Shown: piece after piece, positions 1 through 8,226 of the stretch | Numbering within the stretch: position 1 is the stretch's first letter | Layout of the letters: every line of letters begins with the position of its first letter | Assembly (NCBI RefSeq): GCF_002872255.1 | Contig: NZ_NIPR01000003.1 | Location: 62,001 to 126,000 of the forward strand | Source: Companilactobacillus nuruki | GTDB lineage: Bacteria > Bacillota > Bacilli > Lactobacillales > Lactobacillaceae | Direction of reading: 5' to 3' | DNA length: 64,000 nucleotides | The notes under the pieces: model-generated | Seen by the model: only the letters and a program-made list of their open reading frames with translations | Database searches by the model: none | What the model was told of the DNA's origin: nothing | Translations under genes and position numbers: made by a program

Positions 1-299
1 CCTATTATTTTACGACTTTAATTAGTGTAGCCAACCAAGACGAAGGTAAAACTTTGAAACAAAGCTATTGGTTAAAAAAGCAGCTCCAGACAGCTTTATC
101 AAAAGATGCTATTCTTTTAGGTCCAAGTCCAACGATGATTTCAAGGAAACAAAACAAATATTATTATCAAATTATTGTAAAATATAAACATGAACCTAAA
201 TTGCATCAAAAACTATTAGAAATTTTAAATGAAACACAAACTGATACTAAAAATGGTTTTACTATTGCGATAGATAATGAACCACAACATATTGATTAA
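1..299 (+). CDS. priA: Primosomal protein N' (PriA helicase), C-terminal end only
   Basis: The reading frame is open from base 3 to the stop at 297-299 and enters from outside the window, so only about 98 C-terminal residues are visible. PriA restarts stalled replication forks by loading the replicative helicase. The visible part fits the small C-terminal domain of PriA, with a segment reading LLGPSP followed by basic and aromatic residues and a run of YYYQIIVKY. No helicase motif is in view, so the identification rests on this tail and on the neighbour: priA directly before fmt and rsmB is the usual Firmicutes order. The gap to fmt is 15 bases. Confidence 0.8.
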   Translation, partial: YYFTTLISVANQDEGKTLKQSYWLKKQLQTALSKDAILLGPSPTMISRKQNKYYYQIIVKYKHEPKLHQKLLEILNETQTDTKNGFTIAIDNEPQHID

Positions 300-314
300 T
301 GAGGGTGATATTTA

Positions 315-1265
315 ATGACAAAAATAATTTTCCTAGGTACACCAGAATTTTCAGCAACAGTTCTAAAGGGACTTATCAAAGAGGGTTATGACATAATTGC
401 AGCTGTTACTCAACCGGATAAGCCCGTCGGACGTAAACAAAAACTTCAAAAAAGTCCAGTCAAATTGATTGCGGAAGATGAAAACATCAAACTTTATCAA
501 CCAGCCAAATTGCCAGGTAGTCCTGAGGTAGAGGAACTGAAATCTTTGAATGCTGATTTGATTGTAACCGCCGCTTATGGCCAATTTTTACCAACTAGCT
601 TTTTGAATTCTGCAAAGATAGCGGCAATCAATGTTCATGGATCGCTATTACCTAAGTATCGTGGTGGTGCACCTATTCAATGGTCATTATTGAATGGTGA
701 CAAGGAAACTGGTATTACAATTATGTATATGGTCAAAGGAATGGATGCGGGTGATATTATTAGTCAGGAGAAGTTACCAATTACTCTTGATGATGATAAT
801 GGTAGTTTATTTGAAAAAATGGCTATTGTTGGACGAGAACTATTGCTTGATACTATTCCTAAAATCTTGTCAGGTGACATTCATCCGATTGCTCAAGATC
901 CTGATAAGGTGGTTTTCTCACCAAATATTTCTAAGGAACAGGAACATATTGATTTTAATCAGCCCGCAGAACAAGTGTTTAATCAAATAAGAGCTTTGAG
1001 TCCAGACCCTGGAGCATGGGTTATGTTAGATGGACAAAGAACAAAAATTTATAAGACTGAGATTGTTTCAGAAAAATTTGATCAAGAGACTGGAACAATT
1101 GCTGAATTAGGTAAAAAACGATTGGTAATCGTAGCGGGAGACAATCGCGGGGTTTCAATCAAAAAGATTCAACCGGCCGGTAAAAAAATTATGGATGTTG
1201 CCAATTATTTGAATGGAATGGGCAAAAATCTAAAAGAAGGACAACAAATTATTGATGAAAAATAA
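315..1265 (+). CDS. fmt: Methionyl-tRNA formyltransferase
   Basis: Transfers a formyl group from 10-formyltetrahydrofolate to initiator Met-tRNA, needed for normal translation start. The 316-residue length is typical. The N-terminal Rossmann-like part begins IIFLGTPEFS. The catalytic signature is visible as NVHGSLLPKYRGGAPIQW near residues 105-125, carrying the Asn-His pair, followed by GITIMYMVKGMDAGD. The C-terminal OB-like domain follows from about residue 205. The ATG has GAGGGTGA as ribosome site. The 3' end overlaps rsmB by 11 bases, which suggests translational coupling. Confidence 0.97.
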   Translation: MTKIIFLGTPEFSATVLKGLIKEGYDIIAAVTQPDKPVGRKQKLQKSPVKLIAEDENIKLYQPAKLPGSPEVEELKSLNADLIVTAAYGQFLPTSFLNSAKIAAINVHGSLLPKYRGGAPIQWSLLNGDKETGITIMYMVKGMDAGDIISQEKLPITLDDDNGSLFEKMAIVGRELLLDTIPKILSGDIHPIAQDPDKVVFSPNISKEQEHIDFNQPAEQVFNQIRALSPDPGAWVMLDGQRTKIYKTEIVSEKFDQETGTIAELGKKRLVIVAGDNRGVSIKKIQPAGKKIMDVANYLNGMGKNLKEGQQIIDEK

Positions 1266-2577
1266 TCCTAGGGCATTAGCTGTAGAGGCATTGACAAGAG
1301 TTTTTAAGAATAAGGCTTATTCTAATATTGAAATTAACAATATTTTGAAGAATTCAGATTTATCAGACGCAGATAGTCGTTTGATGACAAACATTGTTTA
1401 TGGAGTTATCCAAAATAAATATGTTTTGGAATACCAACTTGAACCGTACTTAAAAGATAAAAAATTGGATCTTTGGTTAGACCTATTATTACAAACAGCA
1501 ATTTATCAATTATGTTATTTAGATAAAGTGCCAGCACACGCAATTTTAAACGAATCGACCGAGATAGCTAAAAAGAAGGCAAATCAAGGCGCTGGTAATC
1601 TAGTCAATGCTGTTTTACGTAATTTTCAAAGACATGGTTCTCGTGTTATGCCAGGTGGAGATTCGGTCTATGATTTGAGTAAATTATATAGTGTACCTCG
1701 TTGGTTGGTAGAATTATTTATTGAACAACAAGGTTTGGATAAAACTAAAGAAATTTTAGAATCAATTAATCAACCATCAAGTGTATCTATCCGAGTTAAT
1801 ACTAATAAAATAACTGTACCTGAGTTAAAGGAAATATTGTCTAAACAAGGATTTGAGATGCATGATAGCAAAATTTCACCTGTGGGACTAGTTTGTTCTA
1901 GTGGTAACTTAGTTAATACTGTTGAATTTAGGGATGGTCTTTATACAATTCAAGATGAAAGTTCAATGCTTGTTGCACCTGCTTTGGATCTTCAGCCTGA
2001 TAGTCGTGTGCTGGATGCCTGTGCTGCTCCTGGCGGTAAGACGACTCATATTGCTAGTTATATTAAAAATGGCGCTGTAACGGCATTAGATATTCATAAG
2101 CATAAAACTAAATTAATACGTGATAATAGTCAAAGAATGGGTTATAGCGATATTATTAGTACAGGTGCAGTTGATGCTAGAAAAGCCAAGGATTTACTTA
2201 ATACGACTTTCGATCGTATTTTGGTTGATGCACCCTGTTCAGGTTTGGGATTGATCAGAAGAAAACCAGAATTGAGATATTTCCGTCAAGAAGAGGATTT
2301 ACTTAATTTACAGAGGGTTCAACTTCAAATTTTGGATAGTATGGTTGATTTGCTTGAAGTCAACGGTAAATTGGTTTTCAGTACTTGTACTTTTGATGAA
2401 GAAGAAAACGAAGATGTCGTAAAGAAATTCCTAGAGAAACATCAGAACTTTGATTTAGAACCTGTTAAACATGATGTTTCTATGGATAAATCAGTTAAGG
2501 ATGGAATGTTAAAAGTTTTACCTAGTGATTACTTTACAGATGGTTTCTTTATAGCTACTTTCGTTAGAAAAAATTAA
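1255..2577 (+). CDS. rsmB: 16S rRNA (cytosine-967-C5)-methyltransferase RsmB
   Basis: SAM-dependent enzyme that methylates C967 of 16S rRNA. The N-terminal third is the NusB-like RNA-binding domain (about residues 1-135). The catalytic domain shows the SAM motif DACAAPGGKTTHIA, the DAPCSGLG motif with its cysteine, and STCTFDEEENE carrying the second conserved cysteine. The frame is open from a TTG at 1252, but I take the ATG at 1255 (MKNNPRALAV), giving 440 residues. It starts inside the end of fmt, so translation is probably coupled. Downstream, prpC follows after about 20 bases. Confidence 0.96.
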   Translation: MKNNPRALAVEALTRVFKNKAYSNIEINNILKNSDLSDADSRLMTNIVYGVIQNKYVLEYQLEPYLKDKKLDLWLDLLLQTAIYQLCYLDKVPAHAILNESTEIAKKKANQGAGNLVNAVLRNFQRHGSRVMPGGDSVYDLSKLYSVPRWLVELFIEQQGLDKTKEILESINQPSSVSIRVNTNKITVPELKEILSKQGFEMHDSKISPVGLVCSSGNLVNTVEFRDGLYTIQDESSMLVAPALDLQPDSRVLDACAAPGGKTTHIASYIKNGAVTALDIHKHKTKLIRDNSQRMGYSDIISTGAVDARKAKDLLNTTFDRILVDAPCSGLGLIRRKPELRYFRQEEDLLNLQRVQLQILDSMVDLLEVNGKLVFSTCTFDEEENEDVVKKFLEKHQNFDLEPVKHDVSMDKSVKDGMLKVLPSDYFTDGFFIATFVRKN

Positions 2578-2596
2578 AGAGGTAAGGTTGAAACTG

Positions 2597-3343
2597 ATGA
2601 AATATGCGTTATTAACTGATGTTGGTAAACTCAGAGAAAACAATCAGGATTACGTGAATGTTTTCAAAAATAAAAAGAACATTGTCTTTGGCATCGTTGC
2701 TGATGGAATGGGCGGTCATCGTGGTGGCGATGTTGCTTCAGATATGGCGGTTTCTCACTTAGGACATAATTTTGAGGAATCAGATGTAGATAATATTGCT
2801 GAATTACGCGAATGGATCATTCGTGAATTAAGTAAAGAAAATGATCGAATTATTTCGGTCTCTAATCAGTTTGATGATTTAAGCGGCATGGGAACAACAA
2901 TGGTTGGCGTTTTCTTTATTGGGGACAAGATGATGGTTGTTAATGTAGGCGATTCGCGATGTTATATATATTCAGCTGGTGAATTGAAACAATTAAGTGT
3001 TGATCATTCATTGGTTCATGAATTGTTAGAAACAGGACAAATTAGTCCTGAAGAGGCTGAAAACCATCCTCAAAAGAATATAATTACCCAAACACTGGGA
3101 GTTTCTCAAACCGTTCAACCTAGGGTTAAGGATTTTGATCTTGTTGATGATGCAATAATTTTGTTATGTACTGATGGCTTAACCAATATGGTACCTGAGA
3201 ACGAAATCAAGGATGTATTGTCAAAAGAAATGAGTTTAGAAGCCAAGTGTCACATATTAATCGACAAAGCCAATGAGGCCGGTGGAAGAGATAATATTAC
3301 CGCGTTACTTTTCTCTACTAAGAGCGATGGAGGTAATCATTAG
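2597..3343 (+). CDS. prpC: PP2C-type Ser/Thr protein phosphatase (Stp/PrpC)
   Basis: Metal-dependent phosphatase that reverses phosphorylation by the adjacent PASTA kinase. PP2C motifs are in order: an N-terminal RENNQD acidic site, VADGMGGHRGGD, GMGTTMVG, VNVGDSR, DHSLV, CTDGLTN and GGRDNIT; these aspartates bind the metal pair. The frame is also open from a TTG at 2588, but ATG at 2597 (MKYALLTDVG) matches the family start and sits 9 bases after an AGG. The stop TAG is followed immediately by the ATG of prkC, the standard phosphatase-kinase gene pair of Firmicutes. Confidence 0.96.
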   Translation: MKYALLTDVGKLRENNQDYVNVFKNKKNIVFGIVADGMGGHRGGDVASDMAVSHLGHNFEESDVDNIAELREWIIRELSKENDRIISVSNQFDDLSGMGTTMVGVFFIGDKMMVVNVGDSRCYIYSAGELKQLSVDHSLVHELLETGQISPEEAENHPQKNIITQTLGVSQTVQPRVKDFDLVDDAIILLCTDGLTNMVPENEIKDVLSKEMSLEAKCHILIDKANEAGGRDNITALLFSTKSDGGNH

Positions 3344-5299
3344 ATGGAAAAAGGTTACCTAGTAGGCGGTCGTTATGAGATTCTAGGTACACTTGGTGAA
3401 GGCGGGATGGCCAATGTATATTTGGCCAATGACACATTATTAAATCGGAAAGTGGCTGTAAAAGCTTTACGATATGATCTTCAAGACGATGAATCGGTCA
3501 AAAAAAGATTTGGACGTGAGGCCAAAGCCACAAGTGGTCTTTCTAATCCAAATATTGTTAATGTTTTAGACGTCGGAAATGATAATGGAGTTCAATATAT
3601 TGTAATTGAGTATGTTGATGGTCCTAATTTGAAGAAATACATTCGAACTCATTTTCCAATTTCATATCATGAAGTAGTAGATATTATGAAACAGATTTGT
3701 ATGGCTGTTTCTGATGCGCATGAACATGGAATTATTCATCGTGACTTAAAACCAGAAAACATTTTGGTAGACGAGAAGAAAGATCCTATACAAGTTAAAG
3801 TATCTGACTTTGGAATCGCCTTGGCTTTAAGTGAACGTTCTATAACAAGGACTAACTCACTTTTAGGATCAGTACATTATATGTCCCCTGAACAAATTAA
3901 GGGACGGTCAGCAACGGTTTTATCAGATATTTATGCCTTGGGTATTATTCTGTTTGAATTATTAACTAAACATGTTCCATTCACTGGTGATACTGCTGTA
4001 ACTGTTGCGTTAAAACATTCTAAAGAAGAAATGCCCGATTTACGTAAGATAGATCCTAATATTCCTCAGCCACTTGAAAATGCCGTTTTAAAGGCTACTG
4101 CTAAAGATCCAGATCAACGTTATCAATCTGTGAAGGAAATGTGCGATGATCTGAATACATGTTTAATGCCAGAGCGTGCAAACGAACCTAAGTTTATACC
4201 GACCCCAATTAATAATTTGGAAGAAACCAGAGTTATGGAACCACTTCCTGATTCCGGTAAAGAAGAGTCAAAGGCACAAGAAAATAAGCCCAAAAAGATG
4301 AGTCGAAAACGGAAACTCATTTTGATTTCATCAATAATACCATTAGTTCTAGTATTGTTTTTGATAGCGATGGTTATTAAAAGCAATCAAGAGACAACTG
4401 TACCCGATTTGTTTAATTTAACAGTTAAACAGGCCAATGTAATGTTAAAGAGTTCAAATTTAACGGTTGGTGATGTTTCTAAAGAAAATGATGATGACGT
4501 TGATGCTGGGCATGTTATTAAGTCCATTCCTACTAAGGGATTGAAGTTGAAGAATGGTGCTAAAGTTAACTTAGTTGTAAGTTTAGGAGCCACTTATTAC
4601 AAAATGCCCAAACTAGTTGGCAAAGATTATGATGATATTTCTGATAACTTGAAAAAGCGTGGATTTAAAGTGAAATTGAAATATAAGGCCACTAATCAAT
4701 ATACTGCAGGGACTATTGTTAGTCAGAGTATCCCAGGTGGTAAAAAAGTTGTTACAAAGAACAAATCATTAACATTAACTTTGGCTAAAGCTAAAACTGT
4801 AAAACCTAAGGTAGTTAAAGTTAGAGATTTGACAGGCTATAATCTAAAGAGCATTCAAGATTATGCAAGCGAGGTTGGACTTACCTTAAATACTACGTAT
4901 CAATATTCCGATGATATTGAAGATGGACTTTTGATTAGTCAAACACCATCTGCTAATAGTACAATTAATCAAGGTGGTACTTTATCGGTAGTTATCTCTA
5001 AGGGATCAGATCCCGATAAAACGAATAGTGATAATGATAAAGATAACAATAATAATAGTACTTCAGGAACAAATACAGTAACTAAAGATATAACTATTCC
5101 GTATGATTCTAGCGGGAACAATAATGTAACGATTTATATTTCTGATGCCACGCATAGTATTGGTACGGTATATAAATCAATGACGATCTCATCTGATACA
5201 TCATTGACGTTGAGTTTTAATCTAAAAAATGGACAAACTGGATCTTACATAGTTGAACATGATAATAAGACCGTTCTTGGTGGTTCAGTAAATGGGTGA
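3344..5299 (+). CDS. prkC: PASTA-domain Ser/Thr protein kinase (PrkC/StkP family)
   Basis: Membrane kinase that senses peptidoglycan or lipid II and controls cell-wall synthesis and division. The kinase domain occupies about residues 11-275, with the glycine loop LGEGGMANV, AVKAL lysine, catalytic HRDLKPEN, DFG and MSPEQ. A basic stretch leads into one membrane helix at about 324-345. Three extracellular PASTA repeats follow at about 350-418, 419-487 and 493-556. After an Asn/Asp-rich linker comes a further beta-rich tail to residue 651 that is not a PASTA repeat. GGAGGT lies 8 bases before the ATG, inside the end of prpC. Confidence 0.97.
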   Translation: MEKGYLVGGRYEILGTLGEGGMANVYLANDTLLNRKVAVKALRYDLQDDESVKKRFGREAKATSGLSNPNIVNVLDVGNDNGVQYIVIEYVDGPNLKKYIRTHFPISYHEVVDIMKQICMAVSDAHEHGIIHRDLKPENILVDEKKDPIQVKVSDFGIALALSERSITRTNSLLGSVHYMSPEQIKGRSATVLSDIYALGIILFELLTKHVPFTGDTAVTVALKHSKEEMPDLRKIDPNIPQPLENAVLKATAKDPDQRYQSVKEMCDDLNTCLMPERANEPKFIPTPINNLEETRVMEPLPDSGKEESKAQENKPKKMSRKRKLILISSIIPLVLVLFLIAMVIKSNQETTVPDLFNLTVKQANVMLKSSNLTVGDVSKENDDDVDAGHVIKSIPTKGLKLKNGAKVNLVVSLGATYYKMPKLVGKDYDDISDNLKKRGFKVKLKYKATNQYTAGTIVSQSIPGGKKVVTKNKSLTLTLAKAKTVKPKVVKVRDLTGYNLKSIQDYASEVGLTLNTTYQYSDDIEDGLLISQTPSANSTINQGGTLSVVISKGSDPDKTNSDNDKDNNNNSTSGTNTVTKDITIPYDSSGNNNVTIYISDATHSIGTVYKSMTISSDTSLTLSFNLKNGQTGSYIVEHDNKTVLGGSVNG

Positions 5300-5302
5300 T
5301 TT

Positions 5303-6193
5303 ATGGAACGAACAGGAAGAATCATAAAATCAATTAGTGGATTTTATGATGTTTTGGATGATGAAAATGAAGAATTAATAAGAACTAGAGCCCGTGGAAA
5401 TTTTCGAAAGCGTAAAATAAAGCCTTTAGTCGGAGACAAGGTTGGTTTCGATGCGACTGGTGATTTAGGATATATTTTGGAAATATTGCCACGAGAAAAT
5501 AGTTTGGTGCGTCCACCAATAGCTAATATCGATCAAGCCATTGTGGTTACATCATCTGCGGAGCCTAATTTTTCAAGCAATTTGTTAGATAAAATATTGG
5601 TTAATATTGAACATAATGATATAGAACCATTAATTTATTTAACAAAGGCAGATTTATTAACAGCAGAAAAATATAATGATTTAAAACAAATTCTTCAGGG
5701 TTATCAGACAGCAGGTTATCAAGTTTTCGATGATCAGGATAGTTATAATGACGATCAATTAGAAAAATTGGAAGCAACCTTTGCTGATAAAGTTACAGTT
5801 TTTACTGGACAGTCAGGCGCTGGTAAATCAACACTGTTGAATCATATTGATAAAGAACTTGGATTAGCAACTGCAGAGATATCACAAACTTTGAATCGTG
5901 GTAAACATACTACTAGACAGGTCTCCTTATTTGATATTGCTGACGGTTTAGTAGCCGATACTCCGGGATTTTCATCAATAGATTTAATGGAAATTACACC
6001 AGAGGAATTGCCCAGTCTATTTCCAGAATTTTTAAAGTATAGTGGACAATGTCAGTTTCGAGGTTGTCGACATGTCAATGAGCCTAATTGTAAAGTTAAA
6101 GAGGAATTGGCAGAAGGACAGATAATGCATAGTCGATATGATAATTATCTATACTTTTTAAATGAAATTAATTCGTATAAGAAAAGATATTAA
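5303..6193 (+). CDS. rsgA: Ribosome small-subunit GTPase RsgA
   Basis: Circularly permuted GTPase that checks and releases late 30S assembly intermediates. The N-terminal OB fold covers about residues 1-70. The permuted G motifs appear in the order TKAD (G4), GQSGAGKSTLLN (P-loop), RGKHTTR (switch I) and DTPGFSS (G3). The C-terminal zinc site is CQFRGCRHVNEPNC with the three cysteines and histidine. The 296-residue length is normal. It begins 3 bases after the prkC stop, so it is in the same operon, as in Bacillus (yloQ). Confidence 0.97.
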   Translation: MERTGRIIKSISGFYDVLDDENEELIRTRARGNFRKRKIKPLVGDKVGFDATGDLGYILEILPRENSLVRPPIANIDQAIVVTSSAEPNFSSNLLDKILVNIEHNDIEPLIYLTKADLLTAEKYNDLKQILQGYQTAGYQVFDDQDSYNDDQLEKLEATFADKVTVFTGQSGAGKSTLLNHIDKELGLATAEISQTLNRGKHTTRQVSLFDIADGLVADTPGFSSIDLMEITPEELPSLFPEFLKYSGQCQFRGCRHVNEPNCKVKEELAEGQIMHSRYDNYLYFLNEINSYKKRY

Positions 6194-6205
6194 GGAGTTG
6201 ATTAT

Positions 6206-6880
6206 ATGACAGTAAAAATTGCACCATCAATTTTATCCGCAGATATTATGAATCTAGAACGTGACGTTAGAGCAGCTGATCAAGCAGGCGCTGATGTTTT
6301 TCATATTGATATGATGGATGGAAACTTTGTTCCTAATATGTCTTTTAGTCCAAACGTAGTTGAAGGAATGCGACGTGTGACTGATAAACCACTTGATATT
6401 CATATGATGATGGAAAATCCTGATGCTTACGTTAAGCAGGTGGTTGAGGCCGGAGCTAGTACGGTTTTGATTCATGCAGAAAGTACTCAGCATATTTATC
6501 GTTCAATTGAATTAGTTAAAAGTTACGGTGCTAAGTCTGGAGTGGTTGTTAATCCCGGAACTCCTTTAGAGACTGTTAAAGAATTGTTCCCAATTATTGA
6601 TCGAATTTTAGTTATGACAGTTAATCCTGGCTTTGGTGGTCAGAAATTTATTCCAGGTATGACTAAAAAAATTCAACGATTGGATCAATTGCGTCAAACA
6701 GCAGCTGATGATAATTTTGATATCGAGGTTGATGGTGGAGTTAATGATGAAACCATTGCTCAATGTGCTAAAGCGGGTGCTGATATTTTTGTCTCTGGAT
6801 CATATTTATTTGATGATCTTGGTGGTCTTAAGGATCGTATTGATGGGCTCCGTTCATTGGCAGTGGATGCAAAACAATGA
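6206..6880 (+). CDS. rpe: Ribulose-phosphate 3-epimerase
   Basis: Interconverts ribulose 5-phosphate and xylulose 5-phosphate in the pentose phosphate and phosphoketolase pathways. It is a TIM barrel with the family signatures IAPSILSAD, FHIDMMDGNFVPN, DIHMMMENP, MTVNPGFGGQKF and VDGGVN, which carry the metal ligands and catalytic aspartates. The 224-residue length is typical. AAGGAG (6192-6197) precedes the ATG. The stop overlaps the start of thiN by 4 bases (ATGA), a mark of coupled translation. Confidence 0.97.
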   Translation: MTVKIAPSILSADIMNLERDVRAADQAGADVFHIDMMDGNFVPNMSFSPNVVEGMRRVTDKPLDIHMMMENPDAYVKQVVEAGASTVLIHAESTQHIYRSIELVKSYGAKSGVVVNPGTPLETVKELFPIIDRILVMTVNPGFGGQKFIPGMTKKIQRLDQLRQTAADDNFDIEVDGGVNDETIAQCAKAGADIFVSGSYLFDDLGGLKDRIDGLRSLAVDAKQ

Positions 6881-7536
6881 AAAGAGTAAATATCCTCTTA
6901 GGTGGTCCACAAAGTGAGTATCCTGATGAATTAAGTAAGAATATTAAATCTATTCCGGGTCCTTGGGTTGGAGCTGATCGAGGAAGTTTGCATTTAATGG
7001 CTAATGGGATCATTCCCCAAATAGCTATTGGTGATTTTGATTCAATTACTAAAAAAGAACAAAAGTTATTGCATGATAATGTTCCTATCTTTGAAAAGTT
7101 TCCACCAGAAAAAGATGATACTGATTCGGAATTGTGTTTATTGTTAGCACGGGAAAAGTTTAATGCACAGGAATATTACGTTTATGGAGCAACTGGTGGA
7201 AGAATAGATCACTTTTTGGTCAATTTATTTTTACCATTTGACCCGAGATTCTCTGATTTTTACGATAAATTGTATTATAAATCTGCAACAAATACGATCA
7301 GATTTTATAAACCTGGACGTTATGAAATTTATCATGAACAAGGGATGAAATATGTTGCATTCGTAAATTTAGGTCCGATAACACATTTAAATCTATTTGA
7401 TGCAAAATATAAATTAAATGATTTTAATTCATCACATCCAATAAGTTGGGCAAGCAATGAATTCATTAGTGAGACGATTGATTTTAGCTTCGAAAGTGGA
7501 ATCATTGCAGTTATTCAAAGTAAAGATAAAAAATAA
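6877..7536 (+). CDS. thiN: Thiamine pyrophosphokinase
   Basis: Makes thiamine diphosphate from thiamine and ATP. Family motifs are the N-terminal GADRGSLHLM, then AIGDFDSI, then KDDTDSELCL with acidic metal ligands, and GATGGRIDHFLVNL. The 219-residue length fits. It overlaps rpe by 4 bases and is the last gene of the operon: a hairpin terminator follows 22 bases later. In Bacillus the next conserved gene is rpmB; here that gene lies about 7.5 kb further on, so accessory DNA sits between them. Confidence 0.94.
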   Translation: MKRVNILLGGPQSEYPDELSKNIKSIPGPWVGADRGSLHLMANGIIPQIAIGDFDSITKKEQKLLHDNVPIFEKFPPEKDDTDSELCLLLAREKFNAQEYYVYGATGGRIDHFLVNLFLPFDPRFSDFYDKLYYKSATNTIRFYKPGRYEIYHEQGMKYVAFVNLGPITHLNLFDAKYKLNDFNSSHPISWASNEFISETIDFSFESGIIAVIQSKDKK

Positions 7537-7558
7537 TTTAATTTGTTTATAAAGTTTT

Positions 7559-7587
7559 GGCATTCTCTTTGAGAATACCTTTTTTTT
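7559..7587 (+). terminator. Rho-independent terminator after thiN
   Basis: GGCATTCTC and GAGAATACC can pair around a TTT loop with one internal mismatch, followed directly by eight T. It closes the priA-thiN operon. Confidence 0.8.
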
Positions 7588-7665
7588 GTACTGTAATATA
7601 ACAAATTATATAATTGGTACACCTTTAATTAGAGTAATGAAATAATAATTTCTTTAGAAAAAATA

Positions 7666-7694
7666 TTGACAATTATAAAATGCAAGTGTAAATT
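7666..7694 (+). promoter_or_regulatory. Promoter of the T-box operon
   Basis: TTGACA at 7666-7671, then 17 bases, then TAAATT at 7689-7694. The -35 is a perfect consensus and the -10 matches 4 of 6. It lies about 35 bases before the first conserved T-box structure. No other convincing sigma-A site was seen between the thiN terminator and the leader. Confidence 0.65.
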
Positions 7695-7729
7695 AATCAT
7701 CAATCAAACAATTAAAACTTATTTAATCT

Positions 7730-7997
7730 AATTAGACGTTGAAGAGAAGAGTAGATCATCAAGTAGCTTGGATAGTGACCGCTAGATAGTGAAAAGGCGG
7801 AGTGAAAGATTGTTGAACATGAGCTTGGAGTCTTACCTAGGTGCAAGCCGAAGGTACGCAAGGATGCGATATCATCCCGGACATGTTAGTGTCGTTGAGG
7901 TATTTTGTGTAAACAAAATATGAATTAGGGTGGTATCACGGTAGTCGTCCCTACATTGCAGGTAAATTCTGTATGTGTAGGGACGACTATTTTTTTT
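7730..7997 (+). promoter_or_regulatory. T-box riboswitch, probably methionine-specific
   Basis: The leader ends with the T-box motif AGGGTGGTATCACGG at 7927-7941, followed by a strong terminator. Stem I features are visible: an AGTAG side, a GGCGGAGTGAAAG distal part, and the specifier region GAACATGAGC, where the pattern GAA-N-codon-A puts ATG (Met) at 7819-7821. In T-box RNAs uncharged tRNA pairs with the specifier codon and with the T-box bulge, which favours the antiterminator. The downstream genes metQ and luxS agree with a methionine signal. The T-box call itself is firm; the Met assignment is an inference from the specifier position and the genes. Confidence 0.9.
7942..7997 (+). terminator. 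Intrinsic terminator of the T-box leader
   Basis: TAGTCGTCCCTACA (7942-7955) pairs perfectly with TGTAGGGACGACTA (7976-7989), followed by eight T. The left arm begins just after the T-box motif, so formation of the antiterminator would compete with this stem. Confidence 0.92.
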
Positions 7998-8107
7998 ACA
8001 AGCTCTTAACGACTTCGTCGTTTAGAGCTTGTTATGTGATTTATTGAAGATAAATCACATTCCTTAAGGGTTTTAGACTTTGTCATTTAGAGCTTGTTAT
8101 GAGGAAT
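7998..8107 (+). repeat. Hairpin cluster with an imperfect 26-base direct repeat in the metQ leader
   Basis: Between the T-box terminator and metQ lie more inverted repeats. ACAAGCTCTTAACGAC (7998-8013) pairs with GTCGTTTAGAGCTTGT (8017-8032) with one mismatch. TGTGATTTAT pairs with ATAAATCACA (about 8035-8059). A 26-base unit beginning GACTTCGTCG at 8011-8036 recurs at 8076-8101 with two changes, so the second hairpin looks like a decayed copy of the first. None is followed by a T run. They would be transcribed only on T-box readthrough; their function is unknown. Confidence 0.6.
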
Positions 8108-8156
8108 CATATTCTGCTATTAAGAGTTTATAGAGTTTTTAAGAGGAGGTAATTCT

Positions 8157-8186
8157 ATGTTTGATTTTTGGTTGATTCCAATATAA
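8157..8186 (+). CDS. Possible 9-residue upstream peptide (MFDFWLIPI)
   Basis: An ATG at 8157 has a near-perfect Shine-Dalgarno site, AAGAGGAGGT at 8141-8150, with 6-base spacing, and is stopped by TAA after nine codons. It ends 40 bases before the metQ ATG, which has its own ribosome site. The peptide holds no run of Met codons, so it is not an obvious methionine attenuator. It may be a regulatory upstream ORF or the remnant of a deleted gene. The ribosome site is real sequence; translation and role are unproven. Confidence 0.4.
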   Translation: MFDFWLIPI

Positions 8187-8226
8187 GAATTAGAAAATTA
8201 TTAGAAAGATTGAGGAGGGGGAAGAA

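Noticed and set aside
694-990. Alternative-frame ORF inside fmt
   Set aside because: Entirely inside fmt in another frame, with no domain; fmt motifs are intact.
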